NCBI GenBank assembly: GCA_048013815.1
Contig: CM106585.1
Coordinates: 9,238,001 to 9,302,000 of the forward strand
Length of the DNA: 64,000 nt
Source of the DNA: Setoptus koraiensis
Lineage: Eukaryota > Arthropoda
Direction of reading: 5' to 3'
Shown piece by piece: positions 11,867 through 24,672 of this stretch. The first letter of the stretch is position 1. Each line of letters opens with the position of its first letter. The translations under genes were made by a program, and so were the position numbers. The notes beneath the pieces were generated by a model. It did no database searches and was not told where the DNA came from. It saw only the letters and a program-made list of their open reading frames with translations.

Positions 11867-14800
11867 GTATGGCAAATCTCACAGATTCTTTTTTCGCAGA
11901 TAGTCCACAGGCAATCCGGGTAGTTGATGACATTTCTCATCACAGCATATGTCTCATAGCAGCTAGCCAAAAGCCTCTTTGGCCGACATGACAAGAAGAC
12001 TTTTTCGGCCATGATTTATTAGTGATTGTTCGACTTCGGTTGATATCGTGCCCGTGTCAACCAGTCAAGCTGAACCATGAGACAATATATGACTACCAGG
12101 CATCTATCTGAGATACCAGACAGGTGTTGGCGACTTATCTTATCTATGTCGTGTGCATCGCACTCAGATAACTCAAGGAAAAACGTTGAATTGCTAGCAA
12201 CCATTTCCACTTCGAACATCCGTTAACGTCAAATTTAACACGATCAGGCAATGTGATATTCTTGTCTTCTGTGAGAGGGCGATTTTCGTGCTAGCTGTTC
12301 ATTGTGTGAGAGGCCTGGTTTTCCCTTCTAGCAATTGACAACAACACTCATAAAGTATCATTCTGGCTGCTTGATAAAGGGTGCGATAAAGACAACATCC
12401 AACTCTAAATTTCCACAGATCTTGCACATAGAGATCACGATGATAGCCTATGATAGCGGCCCTTTCATATTGGTGTCGGCGATCGGACCATTTAGGGCGG
12501 CGATTTTGATTGGCGAAAATTGGCAGGTTCAGCTGGGGCCAATAGCGCCAGCGAGAATGTGCGGACAAAGGGATTAGACGGTGACTGGCGCACATTTCGA
12601 TTAGCGGCAGTTCATGAGGCCCCCATCTTAAAGATAGATCTTCAAAGGTTGAAAGTGTGAAAAAGTGCGAAAGAAAACGCACGTGAATAAGACAAATTTG
12701 CCATTGTGTGCGAAATTTCTCCTCCATTAGTGCCACGAGTTACGTAACATTCTTAACGCGCTTTTAATTCTTATTATCTATAGTGGGCGCGTCTGTTGAG
12801 CGTTATATCTCGCCGGCACGAGTGACAGAAAGCAAAGGTGCCCACTAGCCGAAACAGATAGCCGCTAGGAAGAAGTTAATCCGGCTGTCGCTCTAAAATG
12901 ATCTAGCTAGCCTGGCCAGCTAATCTGTTCAGAGGTCGCACCAATCTCAATTGCGCGTACTCTGGAGATTTCGAGAGGCTTATGTTAGCCTAGATGGTAT
13001 GAAAAGAAGGCCCAAAAATTTATCGGTTGACTCTGTGGAACTGGCAACGACAACGCAAATTCTTTTCTCTTTCTTGCGCTGGCCACTAATAAGAATTAAA
13101 CGGGAGCCAGAGGAACAATTTCAAAACTTATATATGATAAAGATATAAACAGAGAAAGAGGAAGGCGCGCACAGCGAAAACAGTTATATCTAGCAGTAAA
13201 ATATTATTGCAGATACTGTCTCACTTGAAATATCTCTTTCGCTTTCTTGATTCGCGTTCTACACGCACCATAAAAAATCACCCATTCAACAACTATATAT
13301 AAGAGCTACGTAATAATGTCCGTTCACATGGCTTAAGGCCCCATTCGAATGATATAAATATCCATGCATTGCACACCACACTAGATATGGGCCCACAAGG
13401 AAGCAAGCTACAACCTGTGTGTTCGATATGAGTTGCACACGCTATATCAGTGTTTTGCAGTTAGAAAACACTCGGAAAAAATAGAGAAATAGAAAATTTT
13501 GCTGCTCGATGAAAAGGTCTCGTTACGTGAGGTGACATCGATCAGTGGCGACGGATCTGATTCGATAAGACATGAGTGATGAGTCATCACTGGGGACGAC
13601 CGAATTCGGTAATTACCGCTCGGCAGTGAAGCGATTCAGCTGATTCTCATACTTTTCTGCTTACAAAATCTTGGTGTGACAGTGCGCAGTTCCCTTGGTA
13701 GTTGAAGCATTTCTCAGGCCATTTATTTTCGCCGTTTTCGCCAGATTTTCAGCTTTCAGAAAAATAGTTGAGATTGTCCAACTTCCACCGTGCCAATTTT
13801 TCAGAGACACCAGAGCCTTTGGCGAATTTATTCAAGAATTTTGGGCAAAATCGGATTCTTCCAGAATGTTCGATTTTCACTGGAATCTTCAAATACAGTG
13901 TGATGATGAGCACCGATTCGGTTGTCCCTATTCATCACATATTGAAAATCTAGTCGGCACGAGAGACGATAGAATGTGAGCAAAGGGAAATGCGCGTGAT
14001 TCGTGCATTCGTTGATTGCATAAATTATACCGTAAATTTATATTAAATTAGATTGCATTGAGTTGTAACAATCTCCGTGCCAATCCACTCATCATTATCT
14101 GATTTCGTAGAATACGTTGGTCCATTTTTTTGTCGGACTGACGAACTTCTCGTATAAGCGCCAGATGTCGGCAAGAGGAACTTATGATCATCATAGTTCG
14201 CTGTCATCTGTTAAATTTCTTTCCCTTCGTGAACTTTACCGTTCCTCATCTTTTGTTGCCTGCGTCCATTGTCCGTTTCTTGGAATCTATAATCCGGCCG
14301 ATCAATTCAGACACCAAAATACGCTTGCGCCCGCAAAAAAAAATATCCCCTGCCTAGTACACCATTAACTTCAAACTGACCGTGCCATATAACACTGGTG
14401 CAGCCCAATCTTCGTGACGGCGATCTGTTAGAGCAAGATTGGAAAAAAATGATCACAGGTTATACCTGTATAGCCATGGTGGCAAACGGGCAGCTCTGAC
14501 AACATCTGTCCATTCAATTTAATCAATGCTAAATCATGCAGGCCATGTGATTTTATCTCCGTCATATCCTATTTTTATTGTGTTCGTCAGCGATTGTTTG
14601 CATTGGATCACACACGCCAGCCCATTCTTTTGAAGATTTATTGAGCTCAGAACTGTGAGCCATCAAAACAATTTGCTTATGTATTGCTTATGATCCACCT
14701 AATTTCTATGAATCAAGTGTTTGTATATTCACTAACATGTGCGCCCACACAATTCTCTCTTGCTCGTGAGGGCTGAGGTTCGTACATTTAAAAGCGGCAA

Positions 14801-15751
14801 CTCTTACGATACAGATTTATCTGGTTCATATATCGTTGCCAATTCGATTTAGATCTATACCCTATACACAATAGAACGTAGCTCAACAGGATCGCCTTTT
14901 TTTTTGCTTCGTAAACTCCAGCCTCACAGTCATATCCGGCCAGGCCTGTTGGCTCTAGTTATCGATCAGCACTTGTTGCCAACTGTTCATCCATTAGGAT
15001 CGCCAGTAAAACAAACGTTGCAGCATACGAAAGTGTCTGCCGGAGCTTGTGAGCCATCTTTTCAAATCTCAAACCGGCGATTGACAATCAATTTTTCATT
15101 TTCCCGCTCTGTAGTGTCAAAAGGTAGCAGAAAAGTACTACTTCTCAAATTACCGGCAGAAATACAAGATATAATTGTCTCTTAATCCGCGTGGAGATTA
15201 TAAATCTTTGTTATATTTTGAAAAAATTTTCAAGGGGCAGAACGTCCACCTTGGACTGTCGTCGCTCAGGATTTCCCCTCACAAGTGTGGGATTATCACC
15301 GAAGAGATAGTTCTTCGAACTATCATTAATTAGTCCTTTGCTAACTGGGCAAAGTATCTATGAGAACGTCGAATGTATTTTACGATAGATGTATATTTAT
15401 TTTGTTTGCACAAACAGCAACAAATACACTGGCGGAAAGGATAGATTGTGCAGTGATCATGGCGCGTTTAGCCCCAGTTTCATCTGTGCACCTAACAAGT
15501 TGTATGCTGTAACATGATATCACAAATTGAGTGTGAATTATATATTACAATTCATGTCTAGATCTGTAGACGTCACTTCTAGACAGTACTATTGGTGACT
15601 GGATTTAAGAAACTTGAAAACTTCACTTTCAATTTAGTTTCTTCAGCGTTCCACTATAGTTGCTTGGCCTGTGTCAGACAACAGTTTATTAGCCATCTAC
15701 GATATTATCTGTTGCTATCACAAATAACCAGTGTGATCACGAAACAATACG

Positions 15752-16418
15752 ATGGGCCCAAGAAAAGGTGTTGCAATTCTTTTGCTGACAGCATTTTGTG
15801 TTGGCTCGCTGTTGACTTCGCAAGCCAAACCACTGAAAGCAAGTGTAAGTGTGATTGAAAATTTGCGTTAATCTGTGCATGATCCCCCAATGATGGCTCA
15901 TCTACAAGTTACATATTAATTAAAAAAACTATCAACATTATCTACGCACTCAAATGTAGAAGCGAACTATCTGCAACATCTATGGTGGTTGCGGTGAGGA
16001 CCCGCCGGAAACACTAAAACCTGATTCAGCAGAGTCTTACAGCGATGATCAAGATGATGTAAGTATAAATGAAAATTTGTCTCACTCATAGCTGCTCTAC
16101 AAGTTACCTCTTAATCAATCAAACAATCAAAATTTTCAACGCATGCGAATGTAGCCGGTCCTTTGCAACCAATGGGGCTGTAACAATGGTGAATATATAA
16201 CAGCACAACCTGCAGCCTACGGCGATGCAGATGACGGTGAAGATGAGTCCACATTAGCGAAACACGCCATGGACCACATTGAGAAACTTATACTGAAAAA
16301 TCCGTCAAATACTGGCTTCCTGGATATAGCCTATGGCGGTTTATCACAATGGGTATCGGGTGCAAAAGGTCCGACGGGCAAAGGAAAGTCTACGAAAAGT
16401 CGTAAACGTCATCATTGA
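15752..16418 (+). CDS. Secreted CCAP/conoCAP-like peptide precursor, three exons
   Basis: The exons are 15,752-15,844, 15,960-16,058 and 16,155-16,418, joined by two phase-0 introns with GTAAGT donors and ATGTAG acceptors. They give a 151-residue protein. Residues 1-25 are a good signal peptide (hydrophobic AILLLTAFCVGSLL, likely cut after SQA). Exon 2 opens with Lys-Arg and then TICNIYGGCGED. Exon 3 opens with PVLCNQWGCNNGE. Both carry C-N-x-(Y/W)-(G)-G-C, the pattern of crustacean cardioactive peptide (PFCNAFTGC-amide) and of the molluscan conoCAPs, where the shorter Cys spacing also occurs. Acidic spacers follow each motif. The tail ends in a basic STKSRKRHH. The usual dibasic site right after the motif is missing, so processing to an amidated nonapeptide is not evident. 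Exons 2 and 3 and the ends of their upstream introns look like a tandem duplication. An AATAAA lies at 16,676. The gene structure is well supported; the CCAP relationship is inference. Confidence 0.72.
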
Positions 16419-16675
16419 TGATGCCTCAGCCGCATAAGCTGTCGATTGTTCGCCGTGGGCCCATATCAAACAGGTAATAATTGTAAGCCCACAGAGAAGA
16501 TTTTGTGTATATTTGCATCACTTTTGATACTGCAACAACAACCATCGACATACTTTCTCCCCCATACTATCGACAACAGCCTTGCAATTATCAATGTGGA
16601 CGGTCAATTCGTACAAAGTCGACGGTGACGCTGACCGTATGAGGTCTCACTGAAAAGAACTTGTCAAAAGCCCAG

Positions 16676-16681
16676 AATAAA
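16676..16681 (+). terminator. Poly(A) signal of the peptide precursor gene
   Basis: AATAAA lies 258 bases after the stop codon of the three-exon peptide gene. Confidence 0.55.
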
Positions 16682-16984
16682 AGCAACGATTGTTTATGCT
16701 CACATATCCATGTATGTCCACTATTACTTGCTAGAATGTCTCACGCGTAAGCTGTTTAGTAACGTTGTCAGGCGTGATTGTGTGCATCTGATAGAATTAC
16801 ATCACGGCTTCGCTTTTGCTCTGTGAGCAGCGGCCACTTCTTTCAATTATATCAATTCTGTCTGGCAAGTCCGATGTAGATACTAGAATTAGCTACCTGT
16901 CATTACATGTCGTACAAGCCGCAGTCTCAAATGTTTCTTGTTGACTGCGTGATCGATCCATCAAGCCTGCACAAATTGATTATA

Positions 16985-17905
16985 GCCTTGGCGAAATGCG
17001 ATTCACTTGCAAATTGTGGCAAACGATTATAACCGATCGACTAGTGTAAAATATATTTAAAAAATGGCTGTCTAGCGCACACTGCGACTCGTCGCAGATT
17101 TTGTTGTCGGCTGACGGAAAAAACACACCAGAAAAATGGTCTTTCCAAAATACTTCCCTTCTGAGCGGCTCACGTATGATAGAGGTGTTAAATTAACTCC
17201 AAGGCCAAGATTCATTTGATAAACTTGTTGACTTTGAAGTTCGAGTTGGTTCTCATGAACTGTCAATTTTTTGTTGTTGGATATGCTCGGTTTTCGTTGA
17301 CTGGGGCGAGCACTGTGCTTCATCTCCATTTCACAAGGAGCCAAGTCACCTCGTCTGTGAGGGGCTGCATTGGACAAGCTTCATTTTCGTCAATCATGAA
17401 AATCAAGAGCTGTAACTGGACATTTTTCGACCAGTACAAACTAGAGATGTTTGGCTGCCCATGATTATGCAACGATATTCAAATCTATTCTGGATCTAGA
17501 TGAATGTGATCTCACTATCGCGCATTGTGGATATCCATGAATATCTAGTGATGTGTTAGTTAGTGCGAGATTAAACTAACTAACGTTCGATCAAAAGGCA
17601 GCTTTTGCGTGAATTTTGTCTCTATGGGTTCTTATCCAGCCTGGATATGTATGGATATGGATCGGACGACCATCCGAATTGATTCACATTGGATACCCGA
17701 ACGCATCTCTAGTGTCAATCAAACTTTTCATACACTATCTGTAGAAGTGAACAATTGCACCGAAAAATTGTTCTCGCTTTATTCATACCGACAGCAACCA
17801 AACAAATTTATTTACTGGTGTCTTTCCAATTAAGCAAATCAATTGTCACAACAAAGTGTCCGACGATGATCATTATCAAGCTCAATGAAATATCATAAGA
17901 CTAAC
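16985..17905 (+). repeat. Copy B of the diverged duplicated noncoding block
   Basis: The outer parts (about 16,985-17,195 and 17,735-17,905) match 3,165-3,350 and 3,425-3,600. About 540 bases with no counterpart separate them here, against about 75 in copy A. It begins roughly 300 bases after the poly(A) signal of the peptide gene. A further ATGGCTGTTTCGCC word recurs at about 18,045. Confidence 0.6.
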
Positions 17906-20900
17906 TCTAATAATTCGTCAAATTTTTCTTGCGCAATAGCAATAACGATCTATCGATACATCTAGTGTCATGTCGTCGAGTGTCATATAATATATAGCTT
18001 CGTAACAACAAACAATTGTGCCACTGCTAGCTAACCTAAACATGGCTGTTTCGCCCCAGAGCTTGATCTCTCTACCCGTTAGATCACCAGCAGCGTAAAA
18101 TTAATTAGATGCAACATGATCAACATAAATAACGAATTGTTGGCATGATTCATCTGTGTGTTGTTTGGTGCATTCGCTCCGAGAATAATAATAATAATAA
18201 TGGTAATTAATTGAAGTTTGTGTGGTCTCTTTATTCTGTTGTAGTTGTTGTTGTCGCTGTTAGCTGCAGGGCACAGAAGAGTGGTCAAAAGAAAAAACAT
18301 CCTCTCTACATACACACTCACAACATAAATTGCATTTACACTGACCCATTAACTGTTACTGTTATAAATCAAGTGCTTGGTTGGTTAGCTCACAAACACA
18401 AACCGAGCTAATGTTAGTTACCAACTATCGCCACTGGATCCCCAATACGGCTAATGACACTGTTCAACATACTGGCCCGTATTGGGGCCGAATGTTCACG
18501 CTGCGAGTTGTGCAAATCGATTAATCGAACAGTCAGCTGATTCAATATTCTAAGAAAATTCTTTGGCCATGATTTTTTTGTTTGAAATAAGCACGTAATC
18601 GCAGCCGTGCAATAGTTCAACGTGTAGATTGGGATTTTCCTAGTCCAGCTTGCTGAAAATAATATCCAATTATTAAATGGGCGGATAATATTTTGAGAAA
18701 ATGATTGAATTTTATCAGTGGGCAGATGTTGATTCCTTCTGTTCCGAGACGCTGCAGAAACATTAACTTGACATCATGATAAAGCACGATGGCAAATTGG
18801 TGCCTTGCATCTGGATAGCGCTTCGATGTGAGAAGCCTCAAAAACAAGAGCAAAAAAAACATATATCGAGTCTTGCATCTAGAGATTGTATGTAACGGTT
18901 ACATTGTAGATGCAGAAGGATAAAATCGTATCAACTGCAAGCGTTTGATGCCCACAGATAGAAAAAATCTCATTTAAAACACTGGTAGACAGTTTATCAC
19001 AGATCAGCTAACAATCGTAACGTCGTAGAAACATGAAATGAAATATATAATGAAAAAAATATCGCTCACGCGCGTTCTTGAAATCTTAGCATCTCTAATT
19101 GTTTGATCTTTCGCATTGCTGATTGAGCGATTGAGTTAGCGAATGCATGTGCTATATTCAGCTAAAACGACTTACTGTTACATAACAATTGTCGCATTGA
19201 ATCTCTCTGTAAGCTTTGTGTAAGCTGAGAGTGAGAGAGGGAATAAACGTAGCTGATCAGTTGCCCCAATAGACTTCCTGTTGTGATTTGACGCCACAAT
19301 GAGGCGTTGATCTTGTTTGCAGTTTGTTTTATCTAGACTGTTGAGACAAGTAACGACAACTGGTGAGACAGTTGTTGTTTCTTTTAAAGGGGGGAGCGAG
19401 CTTGATGGCAAGAGTGAGACAGCGAGCACCCGAGGGGTCCGGAACAGTCGCGGATATTCAAACTCATGTGGTGGAGGGCTCGCATTCAAGTGAATTGTTG
19501 TAAGTGGAGCAAGCTTAAGAGCAAGTGACAAGTGACAAGCATCTAGAGGGAGGGAGCGAGCGAGAGAGGGAGAAACAAGTGACAAGTGGCAAGTCGCCAT
19601 TGAGATTGGGGCCCAGAATGTAGTATGCAAAATACTTGTGGACCAACAATGGTGCTAGATACGCAAAGAGGATTAGGAAGTGGCGTTGAGAGATGATGAA
19701 ATCAGAGGTGTGGGCGCGATGGTGCCATAGAAAGAGGCAAAAAGAAAAAGAATGGACTGGCAAAGAATGCGCAAGAGGCTCGCTTGTTTGGTGGCCCACA
19801 TACAGATACATTTACTGTATGTGTCTGTATGTAGAAACTTGTTTTCTAGTTGAGCCAGTGGCCGCCGTGTGCCCGTCGTGACAAGCTGGCCAAGTAATGG
19901 TTTATTAGCCGTCGCTTGGCGAGACAGCCTGAGCCACTGGGCGACGACAACAACAACAACCCGATATTATTAATATCGATAATAATAATAACAGCAGCAA
20001 TAATAATGGTAATAATAGTGTTTTCTGGTGGGCCCGACTGGATGCTTCTCTGACAGTTCGGGGGTCCCCTCCAGGCCGAGCTCGTTTAGTTGGCCGCTTG
20101 CAGCCTGTTTGCGCACAACACAATAGATCATGACACTTATCAGTGATGTTGGGCCCCACTAGCTGACTTGACAGCTACAACTGTTAGTGTCTGCATAGAG
20201 AGATACAATTTGGCTAGACACACAATGTTGTTGGCGAATTTATGATAATTTATACCTTATGCACACACGGCATTGGCAACTTGTCTAGTTTGTGTCGCTC
20301 CACGATGACAATCGACAATCGACATCGATGAGCGAGGGCATTTGTAGCCCTGGCAATTGTGTCATGGCTGCACCCAAACACAACATTGTCGGCCTTGTTT
20401 CGCGTTCATTATTAGTCATTATTATTTGCACAATCATTATTATTTGTCCAACACATGACACTACATGCAATAATGTGGTTACGTAACAACAATTATTTCG
20501 ATTGTCTGGCCACCGCCGACAATCAATGGAATTCGAAGCAATCAATGGAACAATTTTAATTGTCATTGCGTAACACAACTAGCGCCAGACGAGCGAACAA
20601 ACACAGTACAGGTATATCAGGTTGCATCATCAGATCAGATCAGATCAGATACCTGTACGTTACGCAATATCGGGCACGCATCCGGCATCTGTGAGTTGTC
20701 AGTTGACATTGTGTGTCCAGCCAGAACTCGGTCATCGGCCGCGGCCATGGGTAATGGCTAATTTCGGACTCAGTCTGATTGACCCATTAGCGAGGAGAAA
20801 ATACGCGCCAAAATACGTGCAAATGCGTAGATAGTGGGGGCATTATATTATATTATATATATTATATAATATTATGCCGGCATTGTGGTGGTTATATCAT

Positions 20901-23900
20901 TATATAACAAGTCTCACAAAACAAGTCGCTTGCATGCGTTGTGTGTCTGCGGCTGTTTGTTTGTGGACGTAGGTGCAGAAATCAAATTTAAATAGTCATG
21001 AAGTGCACCGCCAGTCGATGGCAAACCACGCTGGTTAATTTGGTTAAGCGATCAGCCAAGCAGAAAGAACAGCCAGCCGTCTATTTGCCGGCCAGTGTGT
21101 GCAGCGCTGTCTGGCGAGTGATTCTTTTTCTTGCCGGCGCTCACTCAATATATATATATATGTCAAGTTATTCCATTACTGGCTCTACAATCGGACCGAA
21201 GAAAAGTAAAAGTGATGAGTTGAGGCGCGCCACCGCCAGCGTCACTGGTCGGCCGGTGCTCATTGAATTGGAATCGTTTCTGTTTGATTCTGTTTCCCTC
21301 TGTGGGGCCCCGTTCGGCTCCGTTCGGCCCCGCTCGGCCCCATTCAGCTGTGCAGGCGCAAACTCAATCGAGCGCCCATGTACGACTCGGTCAAAAGTGG
21401 CGCTGCAATCTTGTGATGGCACGCAGTGTGGGCCCCACAGGGCTCTCCACGCCCCCGCTCACTCGCTCATCTTACTAATACCCCGCTGATAGTTGTGTAA
21501 AAATAGCAAACTAGTTAGTTTACTGGTTAGCTATTTGCGCGGCAGCCATTTCTGGTATTTCTGGCAAGCTGGAAAACTGGAGAATTGCAGCCAGAAACAG
21601 AGCGAGAGAAGTGACTAGCATCCGACAATGGCGTACAATAGATAACAGCTGATACAACTTTATCCAGTGGCGGCCGCCAAGTATGAGGACTCTTCATGCA
21701 GCGGCTACATTTCTTTTTATTCTTATTTTTTTTTTCTTTTCTATAAATGTGTGCCATGCGTATTTATCGGAGCATCGCCGACTTGAGCATCATCATGGTG
21801 GCGCCCAAGTCTCAGCTCGGGCTCACCCATAACCACTGGCTAAGCTCTCGAACGTACGCCAGCGAGGCCTATTAAAGAATCGTTGGTCTCCTTCTTTCTT
21901 TATGCACTTCTCTCGCTGGCTGCTTGCTGGGGCGCCCGGCTGGCTGCTGGTCGCAGTTTGGCCCGGCCGGGGCTCGGCTAGGCGTGTGCAAAGTGGCGCA
22001 AAAATGGCATAATTCAATGGTTCAATTTAAATAATCAAAACTAACACGAGCGCGTGCGCCCACACAGTAAATACCCGTGCCCCACACCACGAGTTTTATA
22101 AGTCCATGATTTAGGTATAATGTGCCTCGGACTGTGCCACTGAGCGAGAGAGAGAGAGTGAGCAAAATCAGCCCGTGCCCATTCAACGGGGGCCCATTGT
22201 GTCTTGGGCGGCATGTGAATTCTCAGGCACTAAGCCGGGTCTTAGCTGAGAAGCAGCAAGTTGAAAAGTTTTCCACTTTTGCCACTGTCAGTCTTGAGCT
22301 TGTTTTGTGTGCTGTCGTCTCGGTGGGCCCCACCGTATGCCCCCACCTAAGCACCAGTGGGCCCTTTCGCGAGCGTCGCTGCGAGCAGCTAGGGACAGTG
22401 TTAAATGCGCAAAAATTTCAGGGGTGCCATTTTCGCTTTTAGCTCTTCCGCTCTCCGCAACCATTATACTTATGTGCTATGCATTTTCAATGACCGATGA
22501 AAACTAAAACATTGAAATATTTGTAAAGCAAAACAAAATCGCGCCAAAACGCATGCGCATAACCTACCCATTCCGAACCCAAATCGCACGCCGTCCGGCT
22601 CAAACGATAGCTTGACTCTGGAATGGGGCCCCCTCCTCCCTTGTGAGTTGGGCCCCCGTCCCCCGTCCCTCAGACTCTGAGGCTCAGAGGGCCTAAGATG
22701 AAATTTTAGGCCGACTAGCATGGTCCGATGTTATAAAAATGTGGCGATAAACCAGCCAACGGTTCTTTGCCGGCCCCCGCAAATAAGACAAGAAACAGTT
22801 GTGTGAATAATGTTAATCGATACTCATCAACATAATCAACTCGTTCGTGTAGCCGCCACTCCGACCGATAACTGTTATCCTGACGCAACTGGGGCCAATG
22901 TCGGTGGGGCCCCAGATAAGTAACATGGCGACCTTAGGCGCGACTTAATGATCGCCTCGCCCTCGACAAGACGGAGTGATGGTGCTGATAGCGGCTCGAT
23001 GCCCACAGATTGCAGCTTACTGGGATTAGAGACAAGATGAGCTGAAACGAAATGAAATGAAACGAGATTGAATGAGACGGGATGAGACGAGATGCACGAG
23101 GCAAGAAAATATGGGCGCTGGCCGCCAGAAAACAAGAACGGCCGCATAATACCGTATAATTTAATTATATAGGAGAGAGGAGCTGCCAGACAAGCTCAAA
23201 CTGATAATGAGAGCAACTTTATCAAATTTTTGCCTCTTTGCTGCCCATATTGATGACTCGCCAGAGCATTGAAAATCAATCTGGATGTTTTTTCAAACTT
23301 GGCCCATACACACACTGGTGCCTATCTTTTCGCGGGCCCAACAGACAGTGTTTTTCGGGGAGCTCGATTAGTGAGTCTGTACACGTTGCGAACGTTGCTT
23401 TTTTGCGCTTCTTTCGTCTCGCAAAACAACAACAATTCTTTCTCGCTTATCTCATTCACTGCGTTATGTAATAATGAAGAGCACATTGACTACATTGTAC
23501 ATGCACAGTGCGATACATCAGACAGTTAACTGGAGATGATTTTAACTAACGTTGCATAACAGTTGCAGTGAGCACGAAAATGAGAGATGGACTGTTTGCC
23601 AATCATCTCTATTTATTTGTATCTTGCATACGTTGCTGCTGCTGCTGCCGGTGCTGCCTATCTCAAGGACTCGTCATTACATAAGCGCTGGCATACGTGC
23701 ATATAATGCATATACCGTTACATGAATTGTATTGTCTACGACGGTACAATGGAGCGGTTTGTTTCTAAACAATAAATGACTGTCAAATGCAGTCTACGTG
23801 ACGTGTTATGACGCCTAGGGCATGGCGCTAGCAGCAAACAAACAACGAGGCAAACAATTGTGTTCGAAGCAAACAAGCGATAGATAGATTTTATTTGGGC

Positions 23901-23977
23901 AACAACAACAGCACAAAAGAACACTATTTACACTTGTCGGATGATGCAATATTGTGTGCAATTGTGTGCCGAATATA

Positions 23978-24007
23978 CAATTGTTGAAGAATGAGCTTCA
24001 ACAATTG
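23978..24007. repeat. Perfect 12-bp inverted repeat
   Basis: CAATTGTTGAAG and CTTCAACAATTG are separated by six bases. Confidence 0.9.
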
Positions 24008-24142
24008 GGGCTCTATTTAACGGCAATCACACGCTTATACGGATAGCAGGCAAAACGATGATTAATTTCAAGTATTCGACTTTACAAGTGACTGGCGACA
24101 ATTAATTAATTAAGCGTGCGTCGTTGCCGATTGTGTTGTTGC

Positions 24143-24168
24143 CAAGAAAACAATCGGTTGTTTTCTTG
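24143..24168. repeat. Perfect 11-bp inverted repeat
   Basis: CAAGAAAACAA and TTGTTTTCTTG flank a TCGG tetraloop. Confidence 0.9.
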
Positions 24169-24221
24169 ACATTTGAACAAGGGCTGTTACAATACAATTA
24201 CTATACAATACAATTATTATT

Positions 24222-24237
24222 GCGCGCGCGCGCGCGC
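24222..24237 (+). repeat. (GC)8 tract
   Basis: An uninterrupted alternating GC run, a classical Z-DNA-prone sequence. Confidence 0.9.
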
Positions 24238-24642
24238 TTACGTAATTAACACATTAATAATTCACGAGCAACGAGCGAATTTCATCGAATCGTGTGACAG
24301 CGATATAAACAACAATTAATGGGGCTCGTTATGCGACAATGCAGCTGGCTGGCCGCAAATAAGGCCGGCCGCTCGCTGTAAACCGCATTCAGATAATATA
24401 TTTATCAGTAAATAATTAGTGTGGCTGTATCATTAGCGAGGTAGAGGCGCCCACTAATGATGGAGTTGACAGTTTTGCGACAGTGTGGCCGCTCGTAACG
24501 AGGCTCTTGTTGGCGCAACGAGGCTCTCGTTGCAGCAAACAAACAAATTTCGAATCATCAAGATCGCACAATTATCATACAGTTATTATTAATTATTATT
24601 ATTCTTGGTGTGCGTTCGCAGCTCATACATTTAGTTGCGTTT

Positions 24643-24672
24643 GGTCTGGCCAGCGAGCAAGCTGGCCAGACC
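24643..24672. repeat. Perfect 12-bp inverted repeat
   Basis: GGTCTGGCCAGC and GCTGGCCAGACC are separated by six bases. Confidence 0.9.

Larger units (their letters stand above)
6560..15700. other. Long stretch with few supportable genes
   Basis: No long open frame is present. The stretch holds a (CT)n tract, possible TATA boxes near 6.55 and 13.29 kb, and a few short frames bounded by plausible splice sites (10,815-10,921; 11,558-11,866; the frame ending near 15,185). I could not connect these into a recognised gene. Confidence 0.5.

Noticed and set aside
12299-12736. 145-codon minus-strand frame
   Set aside because: Trp/Arg/His/Cys-rich composition typical of chance frames, no domain or splice sites, and another frame is open opposite it.
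14117-15185. Two plus-strand frames of 83-93 codons (14,117-14,368 and 14,904-15,185)
   Set aside because: They are somewhat protein-like and the second follows a pyrimidine-rich CCAG acceptor, but no domain, donor or phase link could be found.
19178-19630. 150-codon minus-strand frame
   Set aside because: Rich in Leu/Ser/Pro from purine-rich sequence on the other strand; no signal peptide, domain or splice support.
20998-21489. 163-codon plus-strand frame
   Set aside because: It covers GGCCCCG-type repeats and is open in two frames at once; no recognisable feature.
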